A stretch of 64,000 nt of DNA. It comes from Euglena gracilis (taxonomy: Eukaryota; Euglenida; Euglenophyceae; Euglenales). The notes below the pieces were generated by a model. It was given only the letters and a program-made list of their open reading frames with translations, was not told the DNA's origin and ran no database searches. Location: contig CP154956.1 of the NCBI GenBank assembly GCA_039621445.1, forward strand, positions 7,523,493-7,587,492, given 5' to 3'. Made by a program: the position numbers and the translations under genes. Shown here piece after piece: positions 60,601 to 63,672 of the stretch. Position 1 is the stretch's first letter. The number at the start of each line of letters is the position of its first letter.

Positions 60601-60983
60601 AGCAGTGAAAACCAGCAGCACCTTGCGTTTCTTCCAGATATCAGCACACACTTTCTTGACCCTACTCCTCGGTGATTTCACTCCAACGTGCCATATCCTT
60701 CTCCTTATTCACAAGAGACGACAACTGCACTGGCAAAACCTGCTGATATCCTCCAGGCGCGCCGTAGCCATAACCAGAGGCTGCCGCTGGTGCTGCAGGT
60801 GTTGCGGCATAGCCTCCTCCATAAGATTGAGCTGCAGTGGAGTGTGGGGGAACAGAAACCAGAAAGAATGACTGTTGACATACGTGCGGCACCATAGCCT
60901 CCTCCAGCCCCATAGCCATATCCCCCTTGAGCGGCAGCGCCATAGGCACCCCCAGAGTAATCGTATCCACCACCGCCGTACAT
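18484..60983 (-). CDS. CCAR1: CCAR1/CCAR2 (DBC1)-family nuclear regulator, 24 coding exons
   Basis: A 42.5-kb gene with about 2,652 nt of coding exons (883 codons plus stop in my model). The family consists of nuclear co-regulators of transcription and splicing; plant members are EMB1579/RSA1. Approximate order: residues 1-210 Gly/Tyr/Ala then Pro/Ala/Lys-rich; 210-340 Lys/Ala-rich; 370-555 DBC1 region with RFPNLILAPDLV, GGAWDAKLDGADPEK, GVDLSSCKFHRFLDLKYV and TTVLFPELWPVDDLPLG, which parallel the animal and plant proteins; 631-690 SAP-like; 690-755 Lys/Glu coiled coil; 800-843 EF-hand-like (SLSRQDLLQIFYRTG). I saw no S1-like domain. Splice phases agree at nearly all junctions and there are no internal stops. 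It is shorter than animal and plant members (over 1,100 residues). The ortholog group is well supported; the exact function in this organism is inferred. Confidence 0.85.
18846..18974 (-). CDS. CCAR1: CCAR-like gene, exon 23 (EF-hand-like)
   Basis: QAPCGSLSRQDLLQIFYRTG, then EHCQRDVQELVKATLIDTPA and VGK. This parallels the helix-loop-helix CGYL-x-x-x-DL-x-x-I-L-x-x-x-G near the C-terminus of animal CCAR1. The calcium-binding acidic loop is absent, so it is probably structural only. Borders TTCCTCAG and AAG before GTTGGG. Confidence 0.8.
18975..20232. other. Intron 22: MITE-like repeats
   Basis: Contains a repeat at about 19,140-19,470 with GCTAGCAGAC, GGTCTG(T/C)TAGAAATCCCACTG and CCCTTAAGCAGAAGCC that recurs at about 29,620-29,795. 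From 19,680 to 20,130 the sequence has G/C runs and short repeats of TTGGAGTGCCTG type. No exon was found. Confidence 0.5.
20233..20367 (-). CDS. CCAR1: CCAR-like gene, exon 22
   Basis: After CAACTCCAG it reads QFALGGMVLVGCVTQLSEPL, ASHLQKKEGDVDLDTPLPPL and KLTKY. The end before GTGTAC keeps phase 0; a GTACGT site four bases earlier would give phase 2 and needs another acceptor in exon 23. I do not recognise a motif here. Confidence 0.6.
20545..20640 (-). CDS. CCAR1: CCAR-like gene, exon 21
   Basis: 32 codons: TKKEEDKVKATLREAEIQEL, then EQKKKEEAAKEE, between CCCCCACAG and GTGTGG. Continues the charged helix of exon 20. Confidence 0.85.
21060..21159 (-). CDS. CCAR1: CCAR-like gene, exon 20
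   Basis: After GCATGCAG it reads KRDLEQIKEREELMKERLAK and RKKLEEEKKKEEE, ending before GTGTGC. Strongly charged single helix. One base completes the codon split from exon 19. Confidence 0.85.
21605..21822. repeat. Foldback MITE-like repeat, copy 1 (intron 19)
   Basis: 218 bp, also present at 42034-42256 with about 85-90% identity. Internal arms ATTGGAAACCAAAAAAAAT and the inverse of ATTTTTTCGGCCTCCAAT pair imperfectly. It begins ATTGAAGCTAGATAAAATT. G or C runs flank both copies. Confidence 0.7.
21951..22059 (-). CDS. CCAR1: CCAR-like gene, exon 19 (second half of SAP-like motif)
   Basis: RRHMPHRVPQNGLQIVEWFQ, then EYKTHAKEASEQRAAK. Joined to exon 18 the spacing follows the SAP pattern L-x-x-x-x-L-x-x-x-L-x-x-R-x-P-x-x-G, so it probably helps bind DNA or RNA. 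Phase 1 in, phase 2 out at CA before GTGTGT. Confidence 0.7.
22958..23024. repeat. Decamer repeat GGTGGGATCC
   Basis: About six units of GGTGGGATCC (one reads GGTGGGACCC). The same decamer recurs at 23,745-23,870. Confidence 0.85.
23745..23870. repeat. Decamer repeat GGTGGGATCC, second array
   Basis: Two runs of four to five units separated by about 45 bp. The frame is open through it (Trp-Asp-Pro-Val-Gly-Ser-Gly-Gly-Ile-Arg), but this follows only from the repeat. Confidence 0.85.
23899..24150. repeat. Tandem repeat, unit about 90 bp
   Basis: Three units containing CTCGGTGGAACAACAGCAAC, GGTTGCGGT and CTTGGAGAGGGCGT. Two further units lie at about 38,955-39,115 and one at about 22,680-22,760, always beside AGCATCAGCCAGAACA. 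A dispersed repeat family with internal tandem duplication. Confidence 0.8.
25122..25170 (+). repeat. A-run
   Basis: Two adjacent runs of A (about 23 and 26) broken by TAG. Length may be inexact. It could be the relic of a retrotransposed poly(A) tail, but I see no gene beside it. Confidence 0.6.
26326..26392 (-). CDS. CCAR1: CCAR-like gene, exon 18 (first half of SAP-like motif)
   Basis: VKETKTVKQEISKPAFLSLQ, then TM, from TTTGCAG to a GTGAAT donor in phase 1. VKETKTVKQE repeats the end of exon 17 (DTKTVKKE). The alternative donor GTATCG ten bases on fits the next acceptor in phase less well. LSLQTM opens the SAP motif. Confidence 0.7.
28941..29149. mobile_element. MITE with CAGGCTGTTTTT ends, 8-bp TSD GCCCAAAT
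   Basis: 209 bp. Ends CAGGCTGTTTTTTTTTAAAC and the inverse CAGGCTGTTTTTTCAGGT. Exact flanking duplication GCCCAAAT (28,933-28,940 and 29,150-29,157). The 8-bp duplication and CAGG terminus are hAT-like. It lies in intron 17. Confidence 0.8.
29805..30490. repeat. Two near-identical blocks of about 140 bp
   Basis: 29,805-29,945 and 30,355-30,490 share TCATTCCAAGAATTAAAATG-like sequence, GGTGGCATCAGAAAAGAGGC and GAGCTATCCTCTAAACAGTC. A third, more distant copy lies at about 29,305-29,460. A duplicated intronic segment. Confidence 0.7.
30925..31023 (-). CDS. CCAR1: CCAR-like gene, exon 17
   Basis: 33 codons: VERFERIERLEETLKELEKT, then TPIIKDTKTVKKE, between TTTTCCAG and GTGCAT. A heptad-like Leu/Ile pattern suggests a coiled coil. 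Confidence 0.8.
31172..31330. repeat. 27-bp tandem repeat in intron 16
   Basis: Six units of GAGCCATATTTTGGGGTCCT-TGTCGTT type. The 27-bp period keeps the - strand open (repeated MAQLQGPQN), but it lies between well-bounded exons 16 and 17 without splice sites of its own, so I treat it as noncoding. Confidence 0.8.
31490..31618 (-). CDS. CCAR1: CCAR-like gene, exon 16
   Basis: 43 codons: VVTHVTEEEPMTEEDKEAAK, KEYFDRIARQRAEANKPRPG and ERE, between TGTTTGCAG and GTGTGC. Charged linker after the DBC1 region. Confidence 0.8.
32105..32978. repeat. 195-bp direct duplication flanking a MITE
   Basis: 32,105-32,300 and 32,785-32,978 are nearly identical, including GACGGCCCTCAGCGGTAGAG and the stretch ending ATTGGAG. 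The second copy continues into unique sequence. The duplication is far longer than a target-site duplication and surrounds an element that lacks its right end. Confidence 0.8.
32301..32784. mobile_element. MITE of the CAGGGAATTTCTTAAG family, right end missing
   Basis: 484 bp, closely similar to 54,323-54,806 throughout (GGCTGGCAAAAAGGCTGCTG; CCGGCCTTCGGCCGGC; GGGTAGGGTACCCTCCGG). The left end CAGGGAATTTCTTAAG is intact. The right end stops after CCCTCCGG, where the duplicated flank begins. Confidence 0.8.
33274..33493. mobile_element. MITE, 8-bp TSD TTCAGACC
   Basis: 220 bp. Ends TGGGGTTTTTTTTAAG and the inverse GCACGGGTTTTTTTAG. Flanked by TTCAGACC at 33,266-33,273 and 33,494-33,501. It shares the interior (AAATGGCCGAAAA, GGTGCCTTCGGCGTCG) with 35,178-35,422. 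Confidence 0.75.
33882..34288. mobile_element. MITE of the CATGCTTGTGCTTA family, 8-bp TSD GCACCAAC
   Basis: 407 bp. Ends CATGCTTGTGCTTA and the inverse CAGGCTTGCGCTTA. Exact duplication GCACCAAC (33,874-33,881 and 34,289-34,296). Carries CTAGCAGGCAC inverted pairs and the palindrome GGCGCCTTTGGCGCC. Other copies: 36,198-36,501; 42,567-42,866 (incomplete); 51,199-51,514. Confidence 0.85.
35052..35141 (-). CDS. CCAR1: CCAR-like gene, exon 15
   Basis: After CCGCCGCAG it reads SHTTVLFPELWPVDDLPLGL and GRVVREKEQE, ending before GTGTGC. TTVLFPELW corresponds to the conserved strand (x-x-V-L-F-x-P-D/E-L/V-W) at the end of the DBC1 domain. Confidence 0.9.
35178..35422. mobile_element. MITE, 8-bp TSD ATGTCCAC (intron 14)
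   Basis: 245 bp. Ends CAGGGGTTTTTTTAAG and the inverse CAGGGGTTTTTTAGTC. Exact duplication ATGTCCAC (35,170-35,177 and 35,423-35,430). Palindromic core GGCGCCTTTGGCGCC. Its edge lies 36 bp upstream of exon 15. Confidence 0.85.
35743..35906 (-). CDS. CCAR1: CCAR-like gene, exon 14 (DBC1 core)
   Basis: The most diagnostic exon: GGAWDAKLDGADPEKLPTLK, then TAVRILKTLYGVDLSSCKFH and RFLDLKYV. Family members share the Gly-Gly-x-Trp, Leu-Asp-Gly-x-Asp-Pro, Thr-Ala/Thr-Ile/Val-Arg and Asp-Leu-x-x-Cys-x-x-x-x-Arg-Phe pattern. Borders CTCTCAG and CAG before GTGTGG. Confidence 0.9.
36198..36501. mobile_element. MITE of the CATGCTTGTGCTTA family, 8-bp TSD GTTTGGAC (intron 13)
   Basis: 304 bp, interior very similar to 33,882-34,288. 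Exact duplication GTTTGGAC (36,190-36,197 and 36,502-36,509). Palindrome GGCGCCTTCGGCGCC at about 36,333. Confidence 0.85.
36649..36790 (-). CDS. CCAR1: CCAR-like gene, exon 13
   Basis: After CACCCGCAG it reads DVELPAGDKKRIVRVALFTG, KLLAVQTHVANRMQFAVHKA and AEPACLP, then CAG before GTGAGG. The KRIVRVALFTGK segment takes the place of the strand before the Gly-Gly-x-Trp motif in the family. It ends in phase 1 and pairs exactly with exon 14. Confidence 0.8.
37273..37332 (-). CDS. CCAR1: CCAR-like gene, exon 12
   Basis: 20 codons, TDPLVETLKVDESKDQVRET, between a good pyrimidine tract ending ATCCAG and ACG before GTGTGC. Phase 0 at both ends. It lies inside the DBC1 region, where the family is variable. 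Confidence 0.65.
37497..37593 (-). CDS. CCAR1: CCAR-like gene, exon 11 (start of DBC1 region)
   Basis: Together with the last codon of exon 10 it reads RFPNLILAPDLVHVTCHYGK. This matches the Arg-Tyr/Phe-x-x-Leu-x-(V/I)-Pro segment that opens the conserved part of animal and plant CCAR proteins. The 3' end (GCC before GTGTTT, phase 0) is my choice among several GT sites. Confidence 0.65.
37992..38089 (-). CDS. CCAR1: CCAR-like gene, exon 10
   Basis: After CCCCACAG it reads LTKSTLNPWDLVDRTALDLL and QRCGTIAQKFEQ. It ends AAAG before GTTTGA in phase 2; the split codon gives the Arg that precedes FPNLIL in exon 11. This leads into the DBC1 region. Confidence 0.75.
38679..38767 (-). CDS. CCAR1: CCAR-like gene, exon 9
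   Basis: After TTTTGCAAAG it reads GMGLAAIAAAAAGTDAEKAK and KAARIPWIEQ, ending before GTGTGA in phase 0. Ala-rich and consistent with the preceding helical region. Confidence 0.65.
38955..39115. repeat. Two units of the 90-bp repeat family (intron 8)
   Basis: CTTGCCCTCGGTGGAACAAC followed by TGGTCTTGGAGAGGGCGT, twice. Same family as 23,899-24,150, and again followed by AGCATCAGCCAGAACA. Confidence 0.75.
39676..39811 (-). CDS. CCAR1: CCAR-like gene, exon 8 (3' end uncertain)
   Basis: After CTCCGCAG it reads AAQERLGGRLAAQKALLLPK, IGKDGKPIPGAKPGAELSPA and TSAAL. The next exon needs a phase-1 end, but no nearby GT donor has that phase. A GC donor (CTGG before GCATGC) does, so I placed the end there. 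A GT donor further on, after a poly-Pro stretch, is the alternative. Confidence 0.6.
39831..40154. mobile_element. MITE of the CAGTCACT family, near-perfect 8-bp TSD
   Basis: 324 bp. Ends CACACCATTGCTTA and the inverse CAGACCATTGCTTT. Flanks GTGGGGAG (39,823-39,830) and GTGGGGAA (40,155-40,162). Contains repeated CCAGTCAGTCACT and the palindrome GGCGCCTTTGGCGCC. Its edge is only about 20 bp upstream of exon 8, so the insertion left little more than the acceptor site. Relatives: 25,500-25,745 and 56,357-56,705. Confidence 0.75.
40272..40437. mobile_element. MITE with CTGTTCCCACCC-type ends (intron 7)
   Basis: About 166 bp, similar to 63,144-63,317. Left end CTGGTTCCCACCCATCA; right end CACATACGGGTGAGAAC. 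The interior is made of GGCGAAAAGCCGTTT inverted pairs that can fold on themselves. Confidence 0.7.
40972..41121 (-). CDS. CCAR1: CCAR-like gene, exon 7
   Basis: 50 codons between a C-run ending GCAG and AAG before GTATTT. Reads AARGLVGLTADKAEYQKKVL, then AAAKAAEEARKAQILKIQED and RKAIAAKAIK. Highly charged and helical, probably coiled coil. Phase 0 at both ends. Confidence 0.8.
41239..41401. mobile_element. Short MITE in intron 6
   Basis: About 163 bp. Ends AGGCTTCTTTTTAAG and the inverse of CTTAAAAAGAAAACCTA, enclosing G-runs. Flanks CAGCCCCTCC and TAGCCCCCAC are similar, but no exact 8-bp duplication can be claimed. It lies about 115 bp upstream of exon 7. Confidence 0.5.
42034..42256. repeat. 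Foldback MITE-like repeat, copy 2 (intron 6)
   Basis: Partner of 21605-21822, same orientation. It contains ATTGGCAGGTTTTGTTTGCA and ends CATCCAATT before a C-run. Confidence 0.7.
42567..42866. mobile_element. MITE of the CATGCTTGTGCTTA family, decayed ends (intron 6)
   Basis: Interior like 36,198-36,501, with CTAGCAGGCAC, GGCGCATTCGGCGCC and GGGGTAGGCACCTGACTAAG. The right end stops at CTAAG, so no duplication can be read. It lies about 50 bp downstream of the exon 6 donor. Confidence 0.65.
42915..43031 (-). CDS. CCAR1: CCAR-like gene, exon 6
   Basis: After TCCTTGCAG it reads AKPAPLSAQLAIAQAKAAAA and on to TCG before GTGTGC. 39 codons, phase 0 at both ends, matching exons 5 and 7. Ala-rich and probably helical. 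The 3' end after ALRG is less certain. It follows the 10.8-kb satellite-filled intron 5. Confidence 0.65.
45040..50290. repeat. Satellite array, about 290-bp modules in a 751-bp higher-order unit
   Basis: Modules contain GTGGGCTCCGCACG, TGCTGTTCGGTTCCATTGTC, CCTCCTCCCATCCACGTTGT, CGATGAAACACAGAACCGG, CAACCGACCATCCATTTGTT and CCGGCGGCCCGGCGGCCCAA. Neighbouring modules are nearly identical (for example 46,001 and 46,294, 293 bp apart). A larger block repeats after 751 bp (48,265 and 49,016). Degenerate modules continue to about 52,700. Open frames along it are by-products of the repeat. Confidence 0.9.
46838..47750. repeat. Inverted 913-bp segment within the satellite array
   Basis: This stretch is the reverse complement of 45,585-46,497. 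The sequence after it (47,751-48,086) repeats 46,498-46,837 directly. Turning the segment around restores a regular array at both junctions, which carry GAT/ATC microhomology. Confidence 0.8.
50345..50935. repeat. Dispersed repeat of about 590 bp, copy 1
   Basis: Aligns with about 52,940-53,530 along its length: AAATTCATCATGGACAGGAG, TTTCAGTGCGACGGCTGA, CACATCATCACCATGTGCCT, GAGGACTGGATGAAACTCAT. A fragment also occurs near 44,850-44,920. Type unknown; no coding sequence seen. Confidence 0.7.
51199..51514. mobile_element. MITE of the CATGCTTGTGCTTA family in satellite-like DNA
   Basis: 316 bp. Flanks GGCTCCGC (51,191-51,198) and GGCTCAGC (51,515-51,522), 7 of 8 matching. The target is a satellite module (GGGCTCCGCACGG). 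Palindrome GGCGCCTTCGGCGCC present. Confidence 0.8.
51745..51888. mobile_element. 144-bp MITE, ends CAGGCTTTTGCTTAAGG, 8-bp TSD GTCCTGAG
   Basis: Perfect inverted ends of 17 bp and exact duplication GTCCTGAG (51,737-51,744 and 51,889-51,896). The interior has inverted pairs (CTGGCTAGCCAATTGGCTAG) and G/C runs. The target is again a satellite module. Probably the youngest copy of its family here; partial relatives lie at about 19,360-19,470, 29,680-29,795 and 55,195. Confidence 0.85.
52166..52562. mobile_element. MITE of the CAGGGGATTTCTTAAG family
   Basis: About 395 bp. Ends CAGCGGATTTCTTAAG and the inverse CAGGGGATTTCTTAAG. Flanks CCACATC and CTCACATC are similar with a one-base shift. The interior is related to 54,323-54,806 in reverse orientation (CCAGCCAGCAG, GCCAGCCGGAGGCT). 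Confidence 0.7.
52860..53045. repeat. Long hairpin: 66-bp arms, about 54-bp loop
   Basis: 52,860-52,925 is the reverse complement of 52,980-53,045 with only two or so mismatches. The arm includes TGACACAATGCACTCAGCAG. The right arm belongs to the dispersed repeat also found at 50,345, so the left arm arose as an inverted duplication. Confidence 0.85.
52940..53530. repeat. Dispersed repeat of about 590 bp, copy 2
   Basis: Same orientation as 50,345-50,935 and similar along its whole length with scattered differences. The intervening 2 kb is satellite modules and MITEs. Confidence 0.7.
53875..54007 (-). CDS. CCAR1: CCAR-like gene, exon 5
   Basis: After TTTTGGCAG it reads PGAKPVASPWAAAYPKPAPK, then PLAAKPYAAPFAPKPAAPWG and GVPQ, ending at CAG before GTGTCC. 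One base completes the codon begun in exon 4. Another frame is also open here and contains VQFDPRNLEFEHDHF; I prefer the Pro-rich frame because it continues the neighbours. Confidence 0.75.
54241..54322 (-). pseudogene. Displaced 3' part of exon 4 beyond the MITE
   Basis: If the MITE and one 8-bp duplication are removed, exon 4 continues as AWGQPAAPAWGQPSAPAWGQ followed by PAVPAQGG. This is the same Pro/Ala/Trp repeat style as the exon itself. Whether it is still spliced in is unresolved; its possible 3' donors do not match the phase of the exon 5 acceptor. Confidence 0.55.
54323..54806. mobile_element. MITE of the CAGGGAATTTCTTAAG family inserted in exon 4, TSD GGCCCCAC
   Basis: 484 bp. Perfect 16-bp inverted ends CAGGGAATTTCTTAAG and exact duplication GGCCCCAC (54,315-54,322 and 54,807-54,814). 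The interior carries three CCGGCC-x3-GGCCGG palindromes and G/C tracts. On the - strand the duplication reads GTGGGGCC and provides the GT that I use as the exon 4 donor. Confidence 0.9.
54815..54957 (-). CDS. CCAR1: CCAR-like gene, exon 4 (5' part, split by a transposon)
   Basis: Begins after CCCTCTTCAG with PAAPYGAPAAYAAP, then repeats of KPAPKPAAPW. I end it at GC before GTGGGG (phase 2), which joins in frame to exon 5. The GTGGGGCC that follows is the target-site duplication of a 484-bp MITE. The same reading frame resumes beyond the MITE (54241-54322), so the exon was originally longer. Confidence 0.75.
55300..55815. repeat. Tandem repeat, unit about 135 bp
   Basis: Three units containing GGCGGCAGCCCCCC, CGCTAGACGACCAAGGGCGC, CGAAGGCGCCCTCCGACAA and ACAAAACGGTCCGGCAGCAA. 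The first two are spaced 245 bp apart because of an inserted C-run segment, the last two 135 bp. Each unit carries the palindrome GGGCGCCGAAGGCGCCC. Confidence 0.85.
56357..56705. mobile_element. MITE of the CAGTCACT family (intron 3)
   Basis: 349 bp with repeated CCAGTCAGTCACT and GGCACCTTCGGCGCC. Flanks GGAGGGGG (56,349-56,356) and GAAGGGGG (56,706-56,713) match 7 of 8. Ends CATACAATTGCTTACC and the inverse CAGACACACTTAAGCA are only weakly alike. Confidence 0.6.
56843..56896 (-). CDS. CCAR1: CCAR-like gene, exon 3
   Basis: 18 codons, AAGYGAPAAQGYGYGAAK, between TTTCTCTTCAG and GTGTGC. Same Gly-Tyr-Gly-Ala composition as exons 1 and 2, which is why I link it despite the 3.8-kb intron. Confidence 0.8.
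56897..60739. other. Intron 2: mostly unremarkable sequence
   Basis: 3.8 kb. Contains a MITE-like copy with ends CAGGGAATTTCTTAAG and AAATTCCCTG (59,379-59,645, no matching duplication) and G/C runs near 58,030. The rest is less repetitive than the other introns. Short open frames exist, but none continues the neighbouring exons. Confidence 0.5.
60740..60831 (-). CDS. CCAR1: CCAR-like gene, exon 2
   Basis: Begins after CCACTGCAG and ends CAG before GTTTTG. Reads PQSYGGGYAATPAAP... GYGYGAPGGYQQ. Intron 1 (52 bp) is by far the shortest of the gene. Phase 1 in, phase 0 out. Confidence 0.8.
60884..60983 (-). CDS. CCAR1: CCAR-like gene, coding exon 1
   Basis: The ATG at 60981-60983 opens MYGGGGYDYSGG, then Gly/Tyr/Ala repeats. 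The exon ends in phase 1 before a strong GTATGT donor. The start is chosen because it follows a pyrimidine-rich CCCCAG acceptor and because plant family members also begin with Met-Tyr and a Gly/Tyr-rich stretch. The low-complexity N-terminus may support condensate formation, which is an inference. Confidence 0.8.
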
Positions 60984-60990
60984 CTTGGAT

Positions 60991-61010
60991 GCTGGGGAAA
61001 AGAAGAGAAG
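60991..61010 (-). other. Splice acceptor just upstream of the start codon (5' UTR intron)
   Basis: On the - strand CTTCTCTTCTTTTCCCCAG ends 8 nt before the ATG. This pyrimidine-rich acceptor implies at least one noncoding (or short coding) first exon further right, in the 61-63 kb region. Confidence 0.5.
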
Positions 61011-61514
61011 GGAAAGTGTCAATTAAGAATGTATTTTGTAGTCAAAAATCGCGAGTTTGAGTCTTGGTGGGGTGCCACACCCCGTTGTGCTTGACGCTAA
61101 GGAGGCACAGGACAGAAAGGTTCGTTCTCTGATGTAAACTCTCTTTAAGGCCTTGTTGTGGCAAAGGGGAGTTGGCTTTCAGCGCCAAACCGAAGCAGAA
61201 GTGTGGCAAGGACTCTCACTCACCCTGAAATCTCCAAACAACTGGTTCGGAGCTTCTACACCAACCTGTCAAATGACACTGACCTATCTGCCGGTTACCA
61301 CCTCCCTTATTCCGAGTAAACACCTTTGCTAACCATCTGTCAACCTTGGTTAACCCACCCCCCTCCACATGAATCCCACCTGCTTCACACTCCCGTCCTC
61401 TCCATCCTCTCCTTGATATGACACCAACACTGTAGCCATCAAAGCCAACAATTCACCCCAACCCATGGAGCAAAACAGCTCAGGCTGACACTCCCTGACA
61501 CACCCTAAGGGCCT

Positions 61515-61515
<1 letters not shown>

Positions 61516-61581
<66 letters not shown>
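61516..61581. repeat. (CA)n microsatellite
   Basis: 33 uninterrupted AC dinucleotides, the only long dinucleotide run in the window. It lies about 0.5 kb upstream of the CCAR-like start codon. Confidence 0.95.
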
Positions 61582-61583
<2 letters not shown>

Positions 61584-62603
61584 CATCCAACGGCAAGATC
61601 AGCACAACACACACGCCCCCCCCCACTGGCGCTTAAAATTGAAGTTGAGCCTCGCTCATTTTCCACTAACCTCTCACCAAGTCACCGAAAATCTCTTTGT
61701 ACAGCAACCTCGGTATGGCTACCGCTGACCTGTGACTATTCGGAAAAGCGGTCGAACACCATGGGGCATAGTTAGAAGCTTGTTTTTTGGACGCTATTTT
61801 TTTAATAAATTTAACAATGTTCTTTTTATATAAAAAAAACCAAAAAAAAACGCCCACGAGTTTTTGCATGGAAAAAAAATGAACGCATACTTTCAATCAT
61901 TTTTGGCAACTTCTAGGTTGTTTCTACCAAAGAGTTCCTTCACAAAAAAAAATGCTGTTTGACGAATTGGGGGGGGTACGCCACTGAAACTGGGAGTTTT
62001 TTCCCCCAAGTGCAAAAAGACAATGTCACTGCATTTCTTTGTTGTTTGCTAAAGGTGCAACTGGTGCTTGCAATGAAGTCAATTTGTATTTTTTTTATTT
62101 GTTTCTGTTGGCCACAGAGGGAAAAAATCAGATAAAGTTTGGAGGGTGATTTTTCGAAAATGACCGGATCCATAAATGGAACCAGAAGTAGCGCTATGGT
62201 GCATTTGCATGGTGACACAATAGCACCGCGCAAGAGAAATGGGTATTCCTTGCACAGCTGCGAGAGTCTCCAAAATATTTTTGATGTGTGAGACATACTG
62301 GAAATCCATCTCTTTCCGTTTCCATCTTTCTTATCGCAGAGTCAGAAATCGGGACACCCCCCACGGCATGGTAATCCTCATATGCAGGTTGTGAGTTGCA
62401 CTGTGGAAGTGTGGCGCAGTGGATGGATTTGCAGTAATCAACAAGGCGGTGGGTATCCCTGATTGCAGTCCATTCAAAACCCAATGGGGAGGGGCAATAG
62501 AAGGAAGACAATCAAGGATTATGAATGTTTCGCTGTCCGACCGCCCAAACGGAAGGGTCAAAATTTATTTCTTGAAGGAAGGTTGCCAACCCAGCTGGAT
62601 TTG

Positions 62604-62695
62604 CAAGGTTGCATATAGGAATATAGGGATATAGGAGATATAGGTATAGGTATAGGTTTTACCACCTCCAATATCTCCTATATCTCCTATATGTC
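62604..62695. repeat. ATAGG-rich hairpin
   Basis: Direct repeats of ATATAGG and GGTATAG are followed by the inverse (CTCCTATATCTCCTATAT), giving a stem with a loop around TTTTACCACCTCC. It lies just left of the hAT transposase relic and may be linked to it. Confidence 0.7.
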
Positions 62696-62767
62696 GTGAC
62701 CAAAAACAATTTTTGGGGGGAACGACATGAACAACATGCACCCCAAGATCGGGAATGAACCCCTTTT

Positions 62768-63130
62768 GTGACAATATTATTTTTACGGTTGACCCAAATT
62801 TGTATTGGCAAAGCAAACATCATGTTGCCCAAGAATTGGCTGAATTTGCCATTTTTCACCATCGCGGTCACTGAAGCGGTTGTGGAGCGCACTTTCAGTG
62901 TGCAAAAAGTCCTGCAAACTCCAATCCGAAATTTGTTGAATGAGAAAGTGGTGCAAGCAGCACTTTTTGTGAAGTTCAACTTGCTGAATTTTGGTGATGA
63001 GGGCCATTCCTTCTCCCTGAGGGAGCCCAAAAAGTTTTTGCATCACGAAGATATTTATTTTGAAGACAATCCCTCCTTGGAGCCTTCTGACCTCACTGCC
63101 GATGCTGTCTCGCCGTTTTGGCACTTCTGA
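62768..63130 (+). pseudogene. hAT-family transposase, C-terminal dimerisation region (relic)
   Basis: The frame ends at 63,130 and contains AVTEAVVERTFSVQKVLQTP, then IRNLLNEKVVQAALFVKFNL. This is the conserved E-R-x-F-S ... R-x-x-L-x-x-x-x-V ... L-F-x-K block near the end of hAT transposases, needed for dimerisation. The catalytic DDE part and the zinc finger are not found upstream, so the copy is truncated or interrupted. Confidence 0.7.
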
Positions 63131-63143
63131 CCCCAAAAACAGT

Positions 63144-63317
63144 CTGTTCCCACCCATCAAAAGCCAATTTGTTTCAAAACGGATTTTCGGCAAAACGGCG
63201 GAAAAGCCGTTTCGCTGTTGGCAAAACAGCGAAAAAGCCGTTTCACCGCTGGCAAATGTGAGAAAAATGGAAAAAAAAGCCGAAAAGCCGAAATGAAACA
63301 CATACGGGTGGGAACAG
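63144..63317. mobile_element. 174-bp MITE with perfect 12-bp ends CTGTTCCCACCC
   Basis: Starts CTGTTCCCACCC and ends GGGTGGGAACAG. The interior consists of GGCGGAAAAGCCGTTT-like inverted words, so most of it can fold on itself. Related copy at 40,272-40,437. No clear target duplication. Confidence 0.75.
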
Positions 63318-63528
63318 TCGTTTGTGTCGGTGATCCGATCAACAAGGAAGAAGAGCCATCATTTTCGCTTCCTGTGCTCTTTCCTTGGCTCCTGAAGGCA
63401 TTTTTTGTGTGCGAAAGTTTTGCACACATAAATGCCTTCGGGAACCAAGGACAGAGACATATAAGTGAAATATAAGTGATATATTTGGAGACATACAGGC
63501 CCGGGCGAAAACCGCAAGTACATTAAAT

Positions 63529-63561
63529 ATGTCAGGAATTAAACCGCAAGAATTTGATCCG
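63529..63561 (+). CDS. Possible first coding exon of a divergent gene
   Basis: ATG at 63,529, then MSGIKPQEFDP, ending before a good GTGAGC donor. The next exon continues in phase 0. Protein unknown. It lies 2.5 kb from the CCAR-like start, in the opposite direction. Confidence 0.35.
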
Positions 63562-63612
63562 GTGAGCCCCCACCAGTCGGGGAATTAAATCCGGTCGCCC
63601 TCTTGTCCGCAG

Positions 63613-63672
63613 ATTTTTGACCTTCGCTGCCACGGTTACGTCCCTCGCCCTCAGTCAGACACCTTTGTGTCG
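63613..63672 (+). CDS. Possible second exon of the divergent gene (3' end uncertain)
   Basis: After CTCTTGTCCGCAG it reads IFDLRCHGYVPRPQSDTFVS, ending before GTTCGC (or slightly earlier before GTGTCG). The putative intron is 51 bp, close to the 52-bp intron 1 of the CCAR-like gene. The frame stays open past this point, so the exon could be longer. No family recognised. Confidence 0.35.

Larger units (their letters stand above)
60984..62600. other. Upstream region of the CCAR-like gene; no gene seen
   Basis: Probably contains the promoter, a noncoding first exon and its intron, which I cannot place. Short frames at 61,666-61,896 and 62,331-62,634 have no recognisable domain. Confidence 0.4.
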
